64,000 nucleotides of DNA from Streptomyces griseorubiginosus (lineage in GTDB: Bacteria; Actinomycetota; Actinomycetes; Streptomycetales; Streptomycetaceae): the NCBI RefSeq assembly GCF_001514195.1, contig NZ_KQ948735.1:1334055-1398054 (forward strand). Reading direction: 5' to 3'. A program made the translations under genes and the position numbers. How positions within the stretch are numbered: the first letter of the stretch is position 1; the number at the start of each line of letters is the position of its first letter. The notes below the pieces were generated by a model that searched no databases, was not told where the DNA came from, and worked only from the letters and a program-made list of their open reading frames with translations. Shown piece after piece: positions 9,357 to 16,598 of the stretch.

Positions 9357-10955
9357 GTGATCTCCGCCTCCGGTATCGAGCTGCGCGCCGGCGCCCGAGT
9401 CCTCATCGAGTCCGCCACCTTCCGCGTCGCCAAGGGCGACCGCATCGGTCTGGTCGGCCGCAACGGCGCGGGGAAGACCACGCTCACCAAGTGCCTCGCC
9501 GGCGAGGGCATCCCCGCCGCGGGCCAGATCACGCGCTCCGGCGAGGTCGGCTACCTCCCCCAGGACCCCCGCACCGGCGACCTCGACGTGCTCGCCCGCG
9601 ACCGCATCCTCTCCGCGCGCGGCCTGGACGTCCTGCTGAAGAAGATGCGCGACAACGAACAGCGCATCGCGAACGGCCAGGGCGCCACCCGTGAGAAGGC
9701 CCTCAGGCAGTACGAGCGCCAGGAGACGGAGTTCCTCACCAAGGGCGGGTACGCCGCCGAGGCCGAGGCCGCCACCATCGCCGCCGCGCTGAACCTCCCC
9801 GACCGGGTGCTGGGCCAGCCCCTGCACACCCTCTCCGGTGGTCAGCGCCGCCGTATCGAACTGGCCCGGATCCTGTTCTCGGACGCCGACACCCTGCTCC
9901 TCGACGAGCCGACGAACCACCTCGACGCCGACTCGATCGTCTGGCTGCGGGACTACCTGAAGACCTACCGCGGCGGCTTCATCGTGATCTCCCACGACGT
10001 CGACCTGGTCGAGACGGTCGTCAACAAGGTGTTCTACCTGGACGCCAACCGCGCCCAGATCGACGTCTACAACATGGGCTGGAAGCTCTACCAGCAGCAG
10101 CGCGAGGCCGACGAGAAGCGCAGGAAGCGTGAGCGGCAGAACGCGGAGAAGAAGGCCGCCGCCCTGCACTCGCAGGCCGACAAGATGCGCGCCAAGGCCA
10201 CCAAGACGGTCGCCGCGCAGAACATGGCCAAGCGCGCCGACAAGCTCCTGTCCGGCCTGGAGGCGGTCCGCCAGCAGGACAAGGTCGCCAAGCTCCGCTT
10301 CCCCGAGCCCGCGCCCTGCGGCAAGACCCCGCTGATGGCGGAGGGCCTGTCGAAGTCGTACGGCTCGCTGGAGATCTTCACCGACGTCGACCTGGCCATC
10401 GACAAGGGCTCCCGCGTGGTCATCCTGGGCCTCAACGGCGCGGGCAAGACGACCCTGCTGCGCCTGCTCGCCGGGACCGAGCAGCCGGACACCGGCGCGG
10501 TCGTGCCCGGTCACGGTCTCAAGCTCGGCTACTACGCCCAGGAGCACGAGACCCTCGACCCGGAGCGCACGGTCCTGGAGAACATGCGCTCGGCGGCGCC
10601 CGACCTCGATCTCGTCGAGGTGCGCAAGACGCTGGGTTCCTTCCTGTTCTCCGGCGACGACGTCGACAAGCCGGCCGGGGTCCTCTCCGGCGGCGAGAAG
10701 ACCCGCCTCGCGCTCGCCACCCTGGTCGTCTCCTCGGCCAACGTCCTGCTCCTGGACGAGCCCACCAACAACCTCGACCCGGCCAGCCGCGAGGAGATCC
10801 TCGGCGCGCTGCGCACCTACAAGGGCGCGGTCGTCCTGGTCACCCACGACGAGGGCGCCGTCGAGGCGCTCCAGCCGGAGCGGATCATCCTGCTGCCGGA
10901 CGGCGTCGAGGACCTGTGGGGCGCGGACTACGCCGACCTCGTCGCCCTGGCGTGA
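9357..10955 (+). CDS. ABC-F family ribosome-associated ATPase
   Basis: A 532-aa soluble protein with two ABC ATPase domains and no membrane segment, the ABC-F architecture. Domain 1 has Walker A GRNGAGKTT, signature LSGGQRRRIELA and Walker B LLLDEPTNHLD; domain 2 has GLNGAGKTT, LSGGEKTRLALA and LLLDEPTNNLD. The linker between them (about residues 240-315) is Lys/Arg/Glu-rich, as in the P-site tRNA interaction motif region. It starts at GTG with GGAG upstream. Family members act on translating ribosomes as factors or antibiotic-protection proteins; which applies here cannot be told. Monocistronic behind the possible leader peptide. Confidence 0.9.
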   Translation: MISASGIELRAGARVLIESATFRVAKGDRIGLVGRNGAGKTTLTKCLAGEGIPAAGQITRSGEVGYLPQDPRTGDLDVLARDRILSARGLDVLLKKMRDNEQRIANGQGATREKALRQYERQETEFLTKGGYAAEAEAATIAAALNLPDRVLGQPLHTLSGGQRRRIELARILFSDADTLLLDEPTNHLDADSIVWLRDYLKTYRGGFIVISHDVDLVETVVNKVFYLDANRAQIDVYNMGWKLYQQQREADEKRRKRERQNAEKKAAALHSQADKMRAKATKTVAAQNMAKRADKLLSGLEAVRQQDKVAKLRFPEPAPCGKTPLMAEGLSKSYGSLEIFTDVDLAIDKGSRVVILGLNGAGKTTLLRLLAGTEQPDTGAVVPGHGLKLGYYAQEHETLDPERTVLENMRSAAPDLDLVEVRKTLGSFLFSGDDVDKPAGVLSGGEKTRLALATLVVSSANVLLLDEPTNNLDPASREEILGALRTYKGAVVLVTHDEGAVEALQPERIILLPDGVEDLWGADYADLVALA

Positions 10956-11239
10956 TCCACAGCGGATGGATCATTCGGCCTATCGGTGATCCACCATCTG
11001 TGTGAGATCTCCTCGTACCGAGGTGTGTCCTACATCCATTTCACGGCCGAGTCCTCTATCGCGGGGGGCTCGGCCGTCGTACATCGCTGACCTGGTATTT
11101 CACAAAAGAACCCGTTCGGTGGTCCGAACACCTCTCTACGGAATTTCACATTCCGTATGTGGGGACTCGCTCCTGTCGTCAAAACCATGTCTCACGGACC
11201 TTGCCGAATGGGTGGCCATGAACGCCCGGAGGGGTGATC
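10954..11239. promoter_or_regulatory. Cluster of GATC sites upstream of the Gbn-type gene
   Basis: The 323-bp spacer between the ABC-F gene and the Gbn-type gene has no other ORF worth calling. It holds five GATC sites at 10954, 10969, 10988, 11006 and 11236. Four fall within 56 bp, where one per about 400 bp is expected at this base composition, and GTGATCCAC is repeated at 10952 and 10986. The spacer is also locally AT-richer. Since Gbn of S. coelicolor binds GATC, autoregulation is a reasonable inference. Confidence 0.5.
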
Positions 11240-11278
11240 ATGAGGAGACCAGAGCGCACTTCCCATGAGGAGGCACGG

Positions 11279-11500
11279 GTGGCCGAGACTCTGAAGAAGG
11301 GCAGCCGGGTGACCGGCGCCGCGCGCGACAAGCTCGCGGCAGACCTGAAGAAGAAGTACGACTCCGGTGCGAGCATTCGGGCGCTGGCCGAGGAAACCGG
11401 CCGCTCGTATGGCTTCGTCCACCGGATGCTCAGCGAATCGGGCGTCACGCTTCGAGGGCGTGGCGGAGCGACGCGGGGCAAGAAGGCCGCATCGTCCTGA
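11279..11500 (+). CDS. gbn: Gbn-type GATC-binding nucleoid-associated protein
   Basis: A 73-aa basic protein with one helix-turn-helix: SGASIRALAEETGRSYGFVH then RMLSESGVTLRGRGG, followed by a Lys/Ala tail. This matches the small nucleoid-associated protein described in S. coelicolor as Gbn (SCO1839), which binds GATC; the neighbour order (ABC-F gene, gbn, enoyl-CoA hydratase) is also the same from memory. I choose GTG 11279 because GAGGAGG ends 5 nt before it; the longer frame from 11234 adds a poorly conserved-looking 15 residues. It is flanked by a GATC cluster. Confidence 0.85.
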   Translation: MAETLKKGSRVTGAARDKLAADLKKKYDSGASIRALAEETGRSYGFVHRMLSESGVTLRGRGGATRGKKAASS

Positions 11501-11629
11501 ACCGGGCGGCCCATCGGCTTCGATGGTGGCCACCCGGTCGATCGACCGGTCGACCGGGTGGTTACTGTGCAGTCACTTAGCTGTGCCGAGCCACGGCACT
11601 GAGATGACCGCACGCATCGGAGGCGCCTC

Positions 11630-12442
11630 ATGGCTACGTCCAGCCAGGACGGCCAGGAACTCGTTCCCCTGCTCGACAAGGACGGCGTACGGCTCACCGT
11701 CGAGGACACCCTCGCCACGGTGACGCTGACCAACCCCGCCAAGCGCAACGCCCAGAGTCCCGCTCTGTGGCGTGCCCTCGGCGAGGCGGGCCGGCTGCTG
11801 CCGGGCTCCGTCCGGGTCGTCGTCCTGCGTGGCGAGGGCAAGTCCTTCTCCGCCGGGCTCGACCGGCAGATGTTCACGCCGGAGGGGATCGAGGGCGAGC
11901 CGTCGTTCATCGACCTCGCCCGCAGCGGTGACTCCGAACTCGACGCCGCCATCGCCGAGTTCCAGGAGGGATTCACCTGGTGGCGGCGCAGTGACGTCGT
12001 GTCCATCGCCGCCGTACAGGGGCACGCCATCGGAGCCGGTTTCCAGCTGGCCCTCGCCTGTGACCTGCGCGTCGTCGCCGACGACGTGCAGTTCGCCATG
12101 CGCGAGACCAGCCTCGGCCTGGTCCCCGACCTCACCGGCACCCACCCGTTGGTGGGCCTCGTCGGCTACGCCCGGGCGCTGGAGATCTGCGCCACCGGGC
12201 GCTTCGTCACGGCCGAGGAGGCGGTGAACACCGGCCTCGCCAACCTCGCCGTACCGCTGGACCAGCTCGACGGCGCGGTCAAGGACCTGGCGGCGGCGCT
12301 CCTGTCCGCCCCCCGCGACGCGGTCATCGAGACCAAGGCGCTGCTGCGTGGCGCCCAGGACCGCACCTACGACGAGCAGCGCGGCGCCGAGCGGGCCGCC
12401 CAGACCCGACGGCTGCGGGACCTGGCCGGCATCGGGGACTGA
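11630..12442 (+). CDS. Enoyl-CoA hydratase/isomerase family protein
   Basis: A 270-aa crotonase-fold protein. The CoA oxyanion-hole loops are visible as NPAKRNAQSPALWRAL and RGEGKSFSAGLDRQMF, and as AVQGHAIGAGFQLALACDLR. The catalytic Glu region reads RETSLGLVPDLTGTHPLVGLVG. Crotonases catalyse hydration, isomerisation or hydrolysis of acyl-CoA esters; the specific reaction cannot be chosen. GGAGGC precedes the ATG. Its stop codon sits in the first unit of a tandem repeat shared with the convergent gene. Confidence 0.9.
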   Translation: MATSSQDGQELVPLLDKDGVRLTVEDTLATVTLTNPAKRNAQSPALWRALGEAGRLLPGSVRVVVLRGEGKSFSAGLDRQMFTPEGIEGEPSFIDLARSGDSELDAAIAEFQEGFTWWRRSDVVSIAAVQGHAIGAGFQLALACDLRVVADDVQFAMRETSLGLVPDLTGTHPLVGLVGYARALEICATGRFVTAEEAVNTGLANLAVPLDQLDGAVKDLAAALLSAPRDAVIETKALLRGAQDRTYDEQRGAERAAQTRRLRDLAGIGD

Positions 12443-12582
12443 CCCGGTCACGGGGGTCGGCGGGCATCGGGGACGGACCCTGTCACGGCCGTCAGCAGCA
12501 CCGCGTCGGCGACTGGCCCGGTCACGGCCGTCACCATCACCCGCGTCGGGGACTAACTCACCACGGCCGTCACCAGCACGGC
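12429..12582. repeat. Four imperfect ~40-bp tandem repeats joining two convergent gene ends
   Basis: Units start near 12429, 12463, 12504 and 12544. Each reads approximately CATCGGGGACTGACCCGGTC and then CACGGCCGTCACCAGCACC. The first unit holds the TGA of the enoyl-CoA hydratase gene and the last unit holds the TAG of the opposing gene at 12553, so both reading frames end in repeat DNA. Confidence 0.75.
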
Positions 12583-13305
12583 CACCGTCGGATGATCCGG
12601 CAGCGCGGCGCCCACGGCGGCGCGGACCTCACGGGCCACGTCCACGGCCCGGCGGCCCGCGCCGACCGCCAGTTCGACGCGGACATGGCGGCGTGGCAGT
12701 GCGCCCTCCCCGGTCTCCCGGTCCCCGATGTGCACGGGGCGCCCCAGGAGACCGGTCAGCGTGCTCACACCGGGCACCGCCAGCGCGGCGACGGCCGCCA
12801 GGGTCTCGTCGCCGGGCGCGGCTTCCGCGGGCTGCCGTACGGACGAGGGCTCCGGTCGCCCTTCCGGTCGTACGGAGGAGGCTTCCGCCGCCTCGTCCCG
12901 CAGGGCCGTCTCGTCCAGCAGAGCCGTCACCCGCAGGTCCACCTCGGCGAGATCGAGGCCCAGCGACTCGGCGGCCGCCCCGGCGAGGACCGTGCGCAGC
13001 AGCTCCGCCGTCTCCGGCAACGGCTCGGCGGGGGTGGCCTCGAACTCCGCGGACAGCCGCAGCGGGCCGGGCCGCAGCGCGGACGGCGGCGCCGGTACGA
13101 CGGACTCGTCAGCGTCCCCCGGATGGGCGAGTCCGATGCGCACGGTGCCCAGCCGTGCCCCCACAAGGCCGTCAGCGGCGGTCCGCAGCACCGCCGTGGC
13201 CGCCTCCTCGGAGATCCACGCCCCGTCGCCCGGCCCGCCCAGGGGCAGCAGCCTGCCCAGTCCCAGCTGGTGCCGCACCGTCCGTGCCCACTGCTCCGCC
13301 GTCAT
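12553..13305 (-). CDS. Uncharacterised Asp23-cluster protein, divergent from Asp23 operon
   Basis: A 250-aa soluble protein encoded head-to-head with the Asp23 operon. The C-terminal half (about residues 150-250) contains GVSTLTGLLGRPVHI and VRVELAVGAGRRAVDVAREVRAAVGAAL, which follows the strand-helix pattern of Asp23/Gls24 domains (extended strand, then a helix ending in Val-rich sequence). The N-terminal half has ISEEAATAVLRTAADGLVGARL. ATG 13305 is preceded by GGAGGA. Function is unknown; the divergent position suggests shared regulation with the envelope-stress genes. Confidence 0.7.
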   Translation of the reverse strand: MTAEQWARTVRHQLGLGRLLPLGGPGDGAWISEEAATAVLRTAADGLVGARLGTVRIGLAHPGDADESVVPAPPSALRPGPLRLSAEFEATPAEPLPETAELLRTVLAGAAAESLGLDLAEVDLRVTALLDETALRDEAAEASSVRPEGRPEPSSVRQPAEAAPGDETLAAVAALAVPGVSTLTGLLGRPVHIGDRETGEGALPRRHVRVELAVGAGRRAVDVAREVRAAVGAALPDHPTVAVLVTAVVS

Positions 13306-13353
13306 TCCTCCAGCCTGCCGCATCTCCGGCGCGAGATCGCGCCAGCGCACTTA

Positions 13354-13376
13354 CGGTGGTCGAAGGAGGACCACCG
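13354..13376. promoter_or_regulatory. 8-bp-arm palindrome between divergent Asp23-type genes
   Basis: CGGTGGTC (13354-13361) and GACCACCG (13369-13376) are perfect inverted arms around a 7-nt centre that contains AAGGAG. It lies in the 86-bp spacer between the two divergent genes, where an operator or a leader hairpin masking a ribosome-binding sequence would act. Either role is inference. Confidence 0.5.
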
Positions 13377-13391
13377 AAAGGGGTGACGGCG

Positions 13392-13850
13392 ATGACCGAC
13401 ATGACGCAGAGCACCGAGGCGGAGCCGCAGCTGCGCAAGACCACCAGGCGCGGTGGCGGCGACCCGGCCACCCGAGGCCGTACCACCATCGCCGACGGGG
13501 TCGTGGAGAAGATCGCCGGGCTCGCGGCCCGGGACGTCCTCGGCGTGCACGCCATGGGCAGCGGCCTGAGCCGCACCTTCGGTGCCGTGCGCGACCGGGT
13601 GCCCGGCGGCTCCAAGTCCGTGACCCGCGGGGTCAAGGCCGAGGTCGGCGAGGTGCAGACCGCGCTCGACCTGGAGATCGTCGTCGACTACGGCGTCTCG
13701 ATCGCCGACGTGGCCAAGGCCGTACGGGAGAACGTCGTGGCCGCCGTGGAGCGCATGACCGGGCTGGAGGTCGTCGAGGTCAACATCGCGGTGAGCGATG
13801 TGAAGCTGCCCGACGAGGAGGACGAGGAACCGGAACCCCGGATCCAGTGA
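13392..13850 (+). CDS. Asp23/Gls24 family envelope stress response protein
   Basis: A 152-aa protein with the full Asp23 core: GRTTIADGVVEKIAGLAARDVLGV, a variable loop, ALDLEIVVDYGVSIADVAKAVRENVVAAVERMTGLEVVEVNIAVSDVKL split over two strands and a helix, and a very acidic tail (DEEDEEPEPR). Asp23 proteins coat the inner face of the membrane in staphylococci through the anchor AmaP. First gene of a five-gene operon ending in amaP. ATG 13392 follows AAAGGGG. Confidence 0.92.
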   Translation: MTDMTQSTEAEPQLRKTTRRGGGDPATRGRTTIADGVVEKIAGLAARDVLGVHAMGSGLSRTFGAVRDRVPGGSKSVTRGVKAEVGEVQTALDLEIVVDYGVSIADVAKAVRENVVAAVERMTGLEVVEVNIAVSDVKLPDEEDEEPEPRIQ

Positions 13851-13886
13851 CCGCACCCACCTTGAGGACCTTCAGAGGAGCGCACG

Positions 13887-14081
13887 ATGAGCATGGCCGT
13901 GGTCGGCATGATCGCCGGCATGGCGCTGGGCTTCGCAGGGTATTTCGGCGGGTTCGGTGCCTTCCTGCTGGTGGCGGCGCTGGGCGCCATCGGCTTCGTC
14001 GTCGGCCGGTTCCTGGAGGGGGACCTGGAGGTCGGCGACTTCTTCCGCAGCCGTGACGACCGGCGTGACCGGCGGCCATGA
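13887..14081 (+). CDS. Small glycine-rich membrane protein of the Asp23 operon
   Basis: 64 aa with one or two tightly packed helices (residues about 4-45; GMIAGMALGFAGYFGGFGAF and LLVAALGAIGFVVGRFLEG) followed by a charged C-terminal tail rich in Asp and Arg. Length and pattern resemble the small DUF2273-like membrane proteins that accompany Asp23 genes in Gram-positives, though I cannot confirm the family. It overlaps the next gene by 4 nt (ATGA). Confidence 0.85.
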   Translation: MSMAVVGMIAGMALGFAGYFGGFGAFLLVAALGAIGFVVGRFLEGDLEVGDFFRSRDDRRDRRP

Positions 14082-14485
14082 CGCCCGTCAGCAGCGAGAC
14101 CGGTGAGGCGGGCGAGACGGAGGCGTTCCGCAGACCCGGGACCGCCGACGCCGTGGCACCGGGCGAGCGGGGCGCGACCCGCATCGCCGACCGGGTGGTG
14201 GCGAAGGTCGCCGGACAGGCCGCCCGCGAGGCGCTCGGAGCGCTGCCCGCCGACGCCGAACCCCCGTACGCCACCGTCGTCGTCCACCACGGCCTGGCCC
14301 GCGTCCGCATGCACCTGGAACTCGACTACCCCTGCGACATCGGGGCGCGTTGCAAAGCCGTGCGTCAGCAAGTGGTCCAGCGGGTAGTCGCGTTGGTGGG
14401 CATGGAGGTGTCGGAGGTCGCCGTCCAGGTGGAGCGGCTGCATCCGGCACAGGGACACGGCGCGGCACAGGGGAGGACGCGATGA
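14078..14485 (+). CDS. Second Asp23/Gls24 family protein
   Basis: 135 aa with a shorter Asp23 core: GATRIADRVVAKVAGQAAREAL, then ATVVVHHGLARVRMHLELDY and CDIGARCKAVRQQVVQRVVALVG ending in VSEVAVQVERL. It lacks the acidic tail of the first Asp23 gene and instead has a short His/Gln-rich end. Start and stop overlap both neighbours (ATGA on each side), so the three proteins are translationally coupled and probably made in fixed ratio. Paralogous Asp23 subunits may form mixed assemblies, which is inference. Confidence 0.88.
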   Translation: MTPVSSETGEAGETEAFRRPGTADAVAPGERGATRIADRVVAKVAGQAAREALGALPADAEPPYATVVVHHGLARVRMHLELDYPCDIGARCKAVRQQVVQRVVALVGMEVSEVAVQVERLHPAQGHGAAQGRTR

Positions 14486-15168
14486 GCGAGCCCCAGGGCT
14501 CCGAGGGCACCACACAACGACTGCCGGTCATCGAACGGGCGGCCGAACCGGACCAGCGCGGCCAGTCCGCGTCGGCGGCCGCGTACGGACCCCCACCGGT
14601 CCCGGAGGGCGGGACGGGCGGCACCCAACGCCGGTTCTGGTCGGCGCGCAGGATCCCGGCGGCCGTAGTCGCGCTGCTGCTCCTGCTCACCGCGGGCGTG
14701 TTCCTCTACGACATCGCAGCCGTCCGGGCCCACCGGCCGCCTATGCACTGGCGCCGCGAACTCGCCCACCAGCTCGCCACCCGCCCCCTGGACGACACGT
14801 GGGTCCTGGTCGGCGCGGGCGTGGCCGCACTCCTCGGCCTGTGGCTGATCGTGCTGGCCGTGACACCGGGCCTGCGCGCGGTCCTCCCGATGCACCGCGC
14901 CCACCCCGACGTCCGCGCCGGACTCCACCGGGACGCCGCCGCCATGGTCCTGCGCGACCGGGCCATGGAGGTGGCCGGCGTCCAGTCCGCGCGGGTCCGG
15001 ATGAGGCGGCGGAAGGCCGACGTCCGCGCCGTCTCCCACTTCCGCGAACTGGACGACGTGCGCGCCGACCTGGACCTGACCCTCGCGGAGGCGATCAGGG
15101 GACTGGGTCTGTCCCGGCCCCCCGCCCTCGCGGTGCATGTGGCGCGCGCCGCCCGGAAGAAGGGCTGA
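14482..15168 (+). CDS. DUF6286-like membrane protein of the Asp23 operon
   Basis: 228 aa. A disordered Gln/Gly/Pro-rich N-terminus (about 55 residues) precedes two transmembrane helices (about 63-82, IPAAVVALLLLLTAGVFLYD, and about 110-132, WVLVGAGVAALLGLWLIVLA). The C-terminal 90 residues (HRDAAAMVLRDRAMEVAGVQ to HVARAARKKG) form an Asp23-like alpha/beta module, so this protein may be both membrane anchor and Asp23-type subunit. It overlaps the upstream gene by ATGA. Confidence 0.8.
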   Translation: MSEPQGSEGTTQRLPVIERAAEPDQRGQSASAAAYGPPPVPEGGTGGTQRRFWSARRIPAAVVALLLLLTAGVFLYDIAAVRAHRPPMHWRRELAHQLATRPLDDTWVLVGAGVAALLGLWLIVLAVTPGLRAVLPMHRAHPDVRAGLHRDAAAMVLRDRAMEVAGVQSARVRMRRRKADVRAVSHFRELDDVRADLDLTLAEAIRGLGLSRPPALAVHVARAARKKG

Positions 15169-15173
15169 GACCG

Positions 15174-15752
15174 ATGCTGAGGACCGTCAACCGCGTACTG
15201 ATCGGCCTGGTGGGTCTGTCGCTGCTGGTGCTCGGCGGCTCGGTGCTCGCCGTGGGCCTCGGCGTGGACCCGCCGTCCTGGTGGATCCACGACGGCAAGC
15301 ACGACGTCCTGCTGAGCGACGCCGAGCGCACCCGCTGGAACGACGAGAGCTGGTGGTGGCCGACGGTCATCGCCGCGCTGGCCCTCGTGGTGCTCCTGAC
15401 CCTGTGGTGGCTGACGGCGGTCCTGCGCAGGCGCCGCCTCACGGAGGTCCGCGTCAACACGGGCGACGGCGAGGGCGCGCTGCTGAGGGGCCGGGCCCTG
15501 GAGGGCGTACTGGCGAGCGACGCGGGCCGGTTGGACGGCGTGCAGCGAGCCCAAGCCCGCCTGAAGGGCCGCCCGGACGCCCCGGAGACCCACGTACACC
15601 TCCACCTGGAACCGCACGCGGACCCGGGGACAACCCTGAACTACCTGACGGAAGAGTCCCTGGCACACGCCCGCAATTCAGCGGGGCTCGAGTCCCTTCC
15701 GGCCGAGGTCCGCATGACCGCCGTCAAGCACAAAGCAGAAAGGGTCAGTTGA
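15174..15752 (+). CDS. amaP: AmaP-like alkaline shock response membrane anchor
   Basis: 192 aa with the AmaP layout: N-terminal helix VNRVLIGLVGLSLLVLGGSV (residues about 4-25), an extracytoplasmic loop of about 45 residues rich in Trp, a second helix WPTVIAALALVVLLTLWWLT, then a basic RRRRLTEVRV segment leading into a cytoplasmic domain. In Staphylococcus AmaP recruits Asp23 to the membrane; a similar role is inferred here. Last gene of the operon, followed by a 41-bp-type repeat variant before the convergent SDR gene. Confidence 0.82.
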   Translation: MLRTVNRVLIGLVGLSLLVLGGSVLAVGLGVDPPSWWIHDGKHDVLLSDAERTRWNDESWWWPTVIAALALVVLLTLWWLTAVLRRRRLTEVRVNTGDGEGALLRGRALEGVLASDAGRLDGVQRAQARLKGRPDAPETHVHLHLEPHADPGTTLNYLTEESLAHARNSAGLESLPAEVRMTAVKHKAERVS

Positions 15753-15769
15753 GGAGCTTTTGGCTTTTA

Positions 15770-15829
15770 GGGGCGCGGGGCTGTATCGATGTGCGGCTCC
15801 GCCGCGTGGGCGCGACAAGCCCCCACCGG
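15770..15829. repeat. Variant of the dispersed GGGGCGCGGGG element
   Basis: Begins with GGGGCGCGGGG as in the 41-bp element, but continues CTGTATCGATGTGCGGCTCC and then GCCGCGTGGGCGCGAC before rejoining the AAGCCCC end. It sits between convergent amaP and the SDR gene, contains a GGCTCCGCCG-type inverted repeat and could serve as a bidirectional terminator. Confidence 0.6.
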
Positions 15830-15837
15830 CCCGCGCC

Positions 15838-16593
15838 TCAAAACCCATGCCTCATGCCCCCATCAACGGGCAACATGACCCCGGTCAAATAAGAAGCAGC
15901 CGGCGACAGCAAAAACGCCGACACCCGCCCGAATTCCTCCGGCGTCCCATACCGCCGCAACGGAATCCGGGACTCGTTCGCCGCCCGAGTAGCCTCCGGA
16001 TCCGCGGACATCCCGTCCAGCTCCCGCACACGATCCGTGTCGATACGGGACGGCAGAAGCCCCACCACCCGAATTCCGCGCGGCCCCAATTCGTCGGAGA
16101 GCGACTTCGCGAACCCGGCGAGCCCGGGCCGCAGCCCGTTCGAAATGGTCAACCCGGGAAGCGGCTCGTGCACCGACGCCGACAGTACGAACCCGATGAC
16201 ACCCCCGGCCTCCAGCTCCGCCGCAGCCGCCCGAGCCAGACGAACGGCCCCCAGGAACACCGACTCGAACGCGGCCTGCCACTGCTCGTCCGTGTTGTCG
16301 GCGACGAAGCCGGGCGCGGGCCCGCCGACACTGATGAGCACCCCGTCGAACCCGCCGAAATGCTCACGCGCGGCGGCGATCAGAGCCTCCGCCGCCGACG
16401 GGTCGGCGTTGTCGACGCCCACGCCCACCGCGTTCGGCCCCAACTCCGCCGCCGCAGCGAGCGCACGCGACTCGTCCCGCCCGGTCACCACGACCTTCGC
16501 CCCGTCCGCGACCAGCTCACGCGCGGCCGCGTTGCCCAGCCCACGGGTCGCTCCGGTGACGACGTACACACGGTCCTTCAGCCCAAGATCCAT
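15838..16593 (-). CDS. SDR-family protein lacking the catalytic Tyr-Lys pair
   Basis: 251 aa, Rossmann fold with the cofactor loop TGATRGLG and the C-terminal LTGVMLPVDGG typical of classical short-chain dehydrogenases. At the active site, where YxxxK is expected about 12 residues after the catalytic Ser (VLSASVHEPLPGLTIS), the sequence is SNGLR, so Tyr is Ser and Lys is Arg. Divergent SDRs with an NGLR-like motif exist and may bind NAD(P) without classical oxidoreductase chemistry. It starts 5 nt after the GH15 stop and shares its transcript. Confidence 0.88.
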   Translation of the reverse strand: MDLGLKDRVYVVTGATRGLGNAAARELVADGAKVVVTGRDESRALAAAAELGPNAVGVGVDNADPSAAEALIAAAREHFGGFDGVLISVGGPAPGFVADNTDEQWQAAFESVFLGAVRLARAAAAELEAGGVIGFVLSASVHEPLPGLTISNGLRPGLAGFAKSLSDELGPRGIRVVGLLPSRIDTDRVRELDGMSADPEATRAANESRIPLRRYGTPEEFGRVSAFLLSPAASYLTGVMLPVDGGMRHGF

Positions 16594-16598
16594 GGCCC

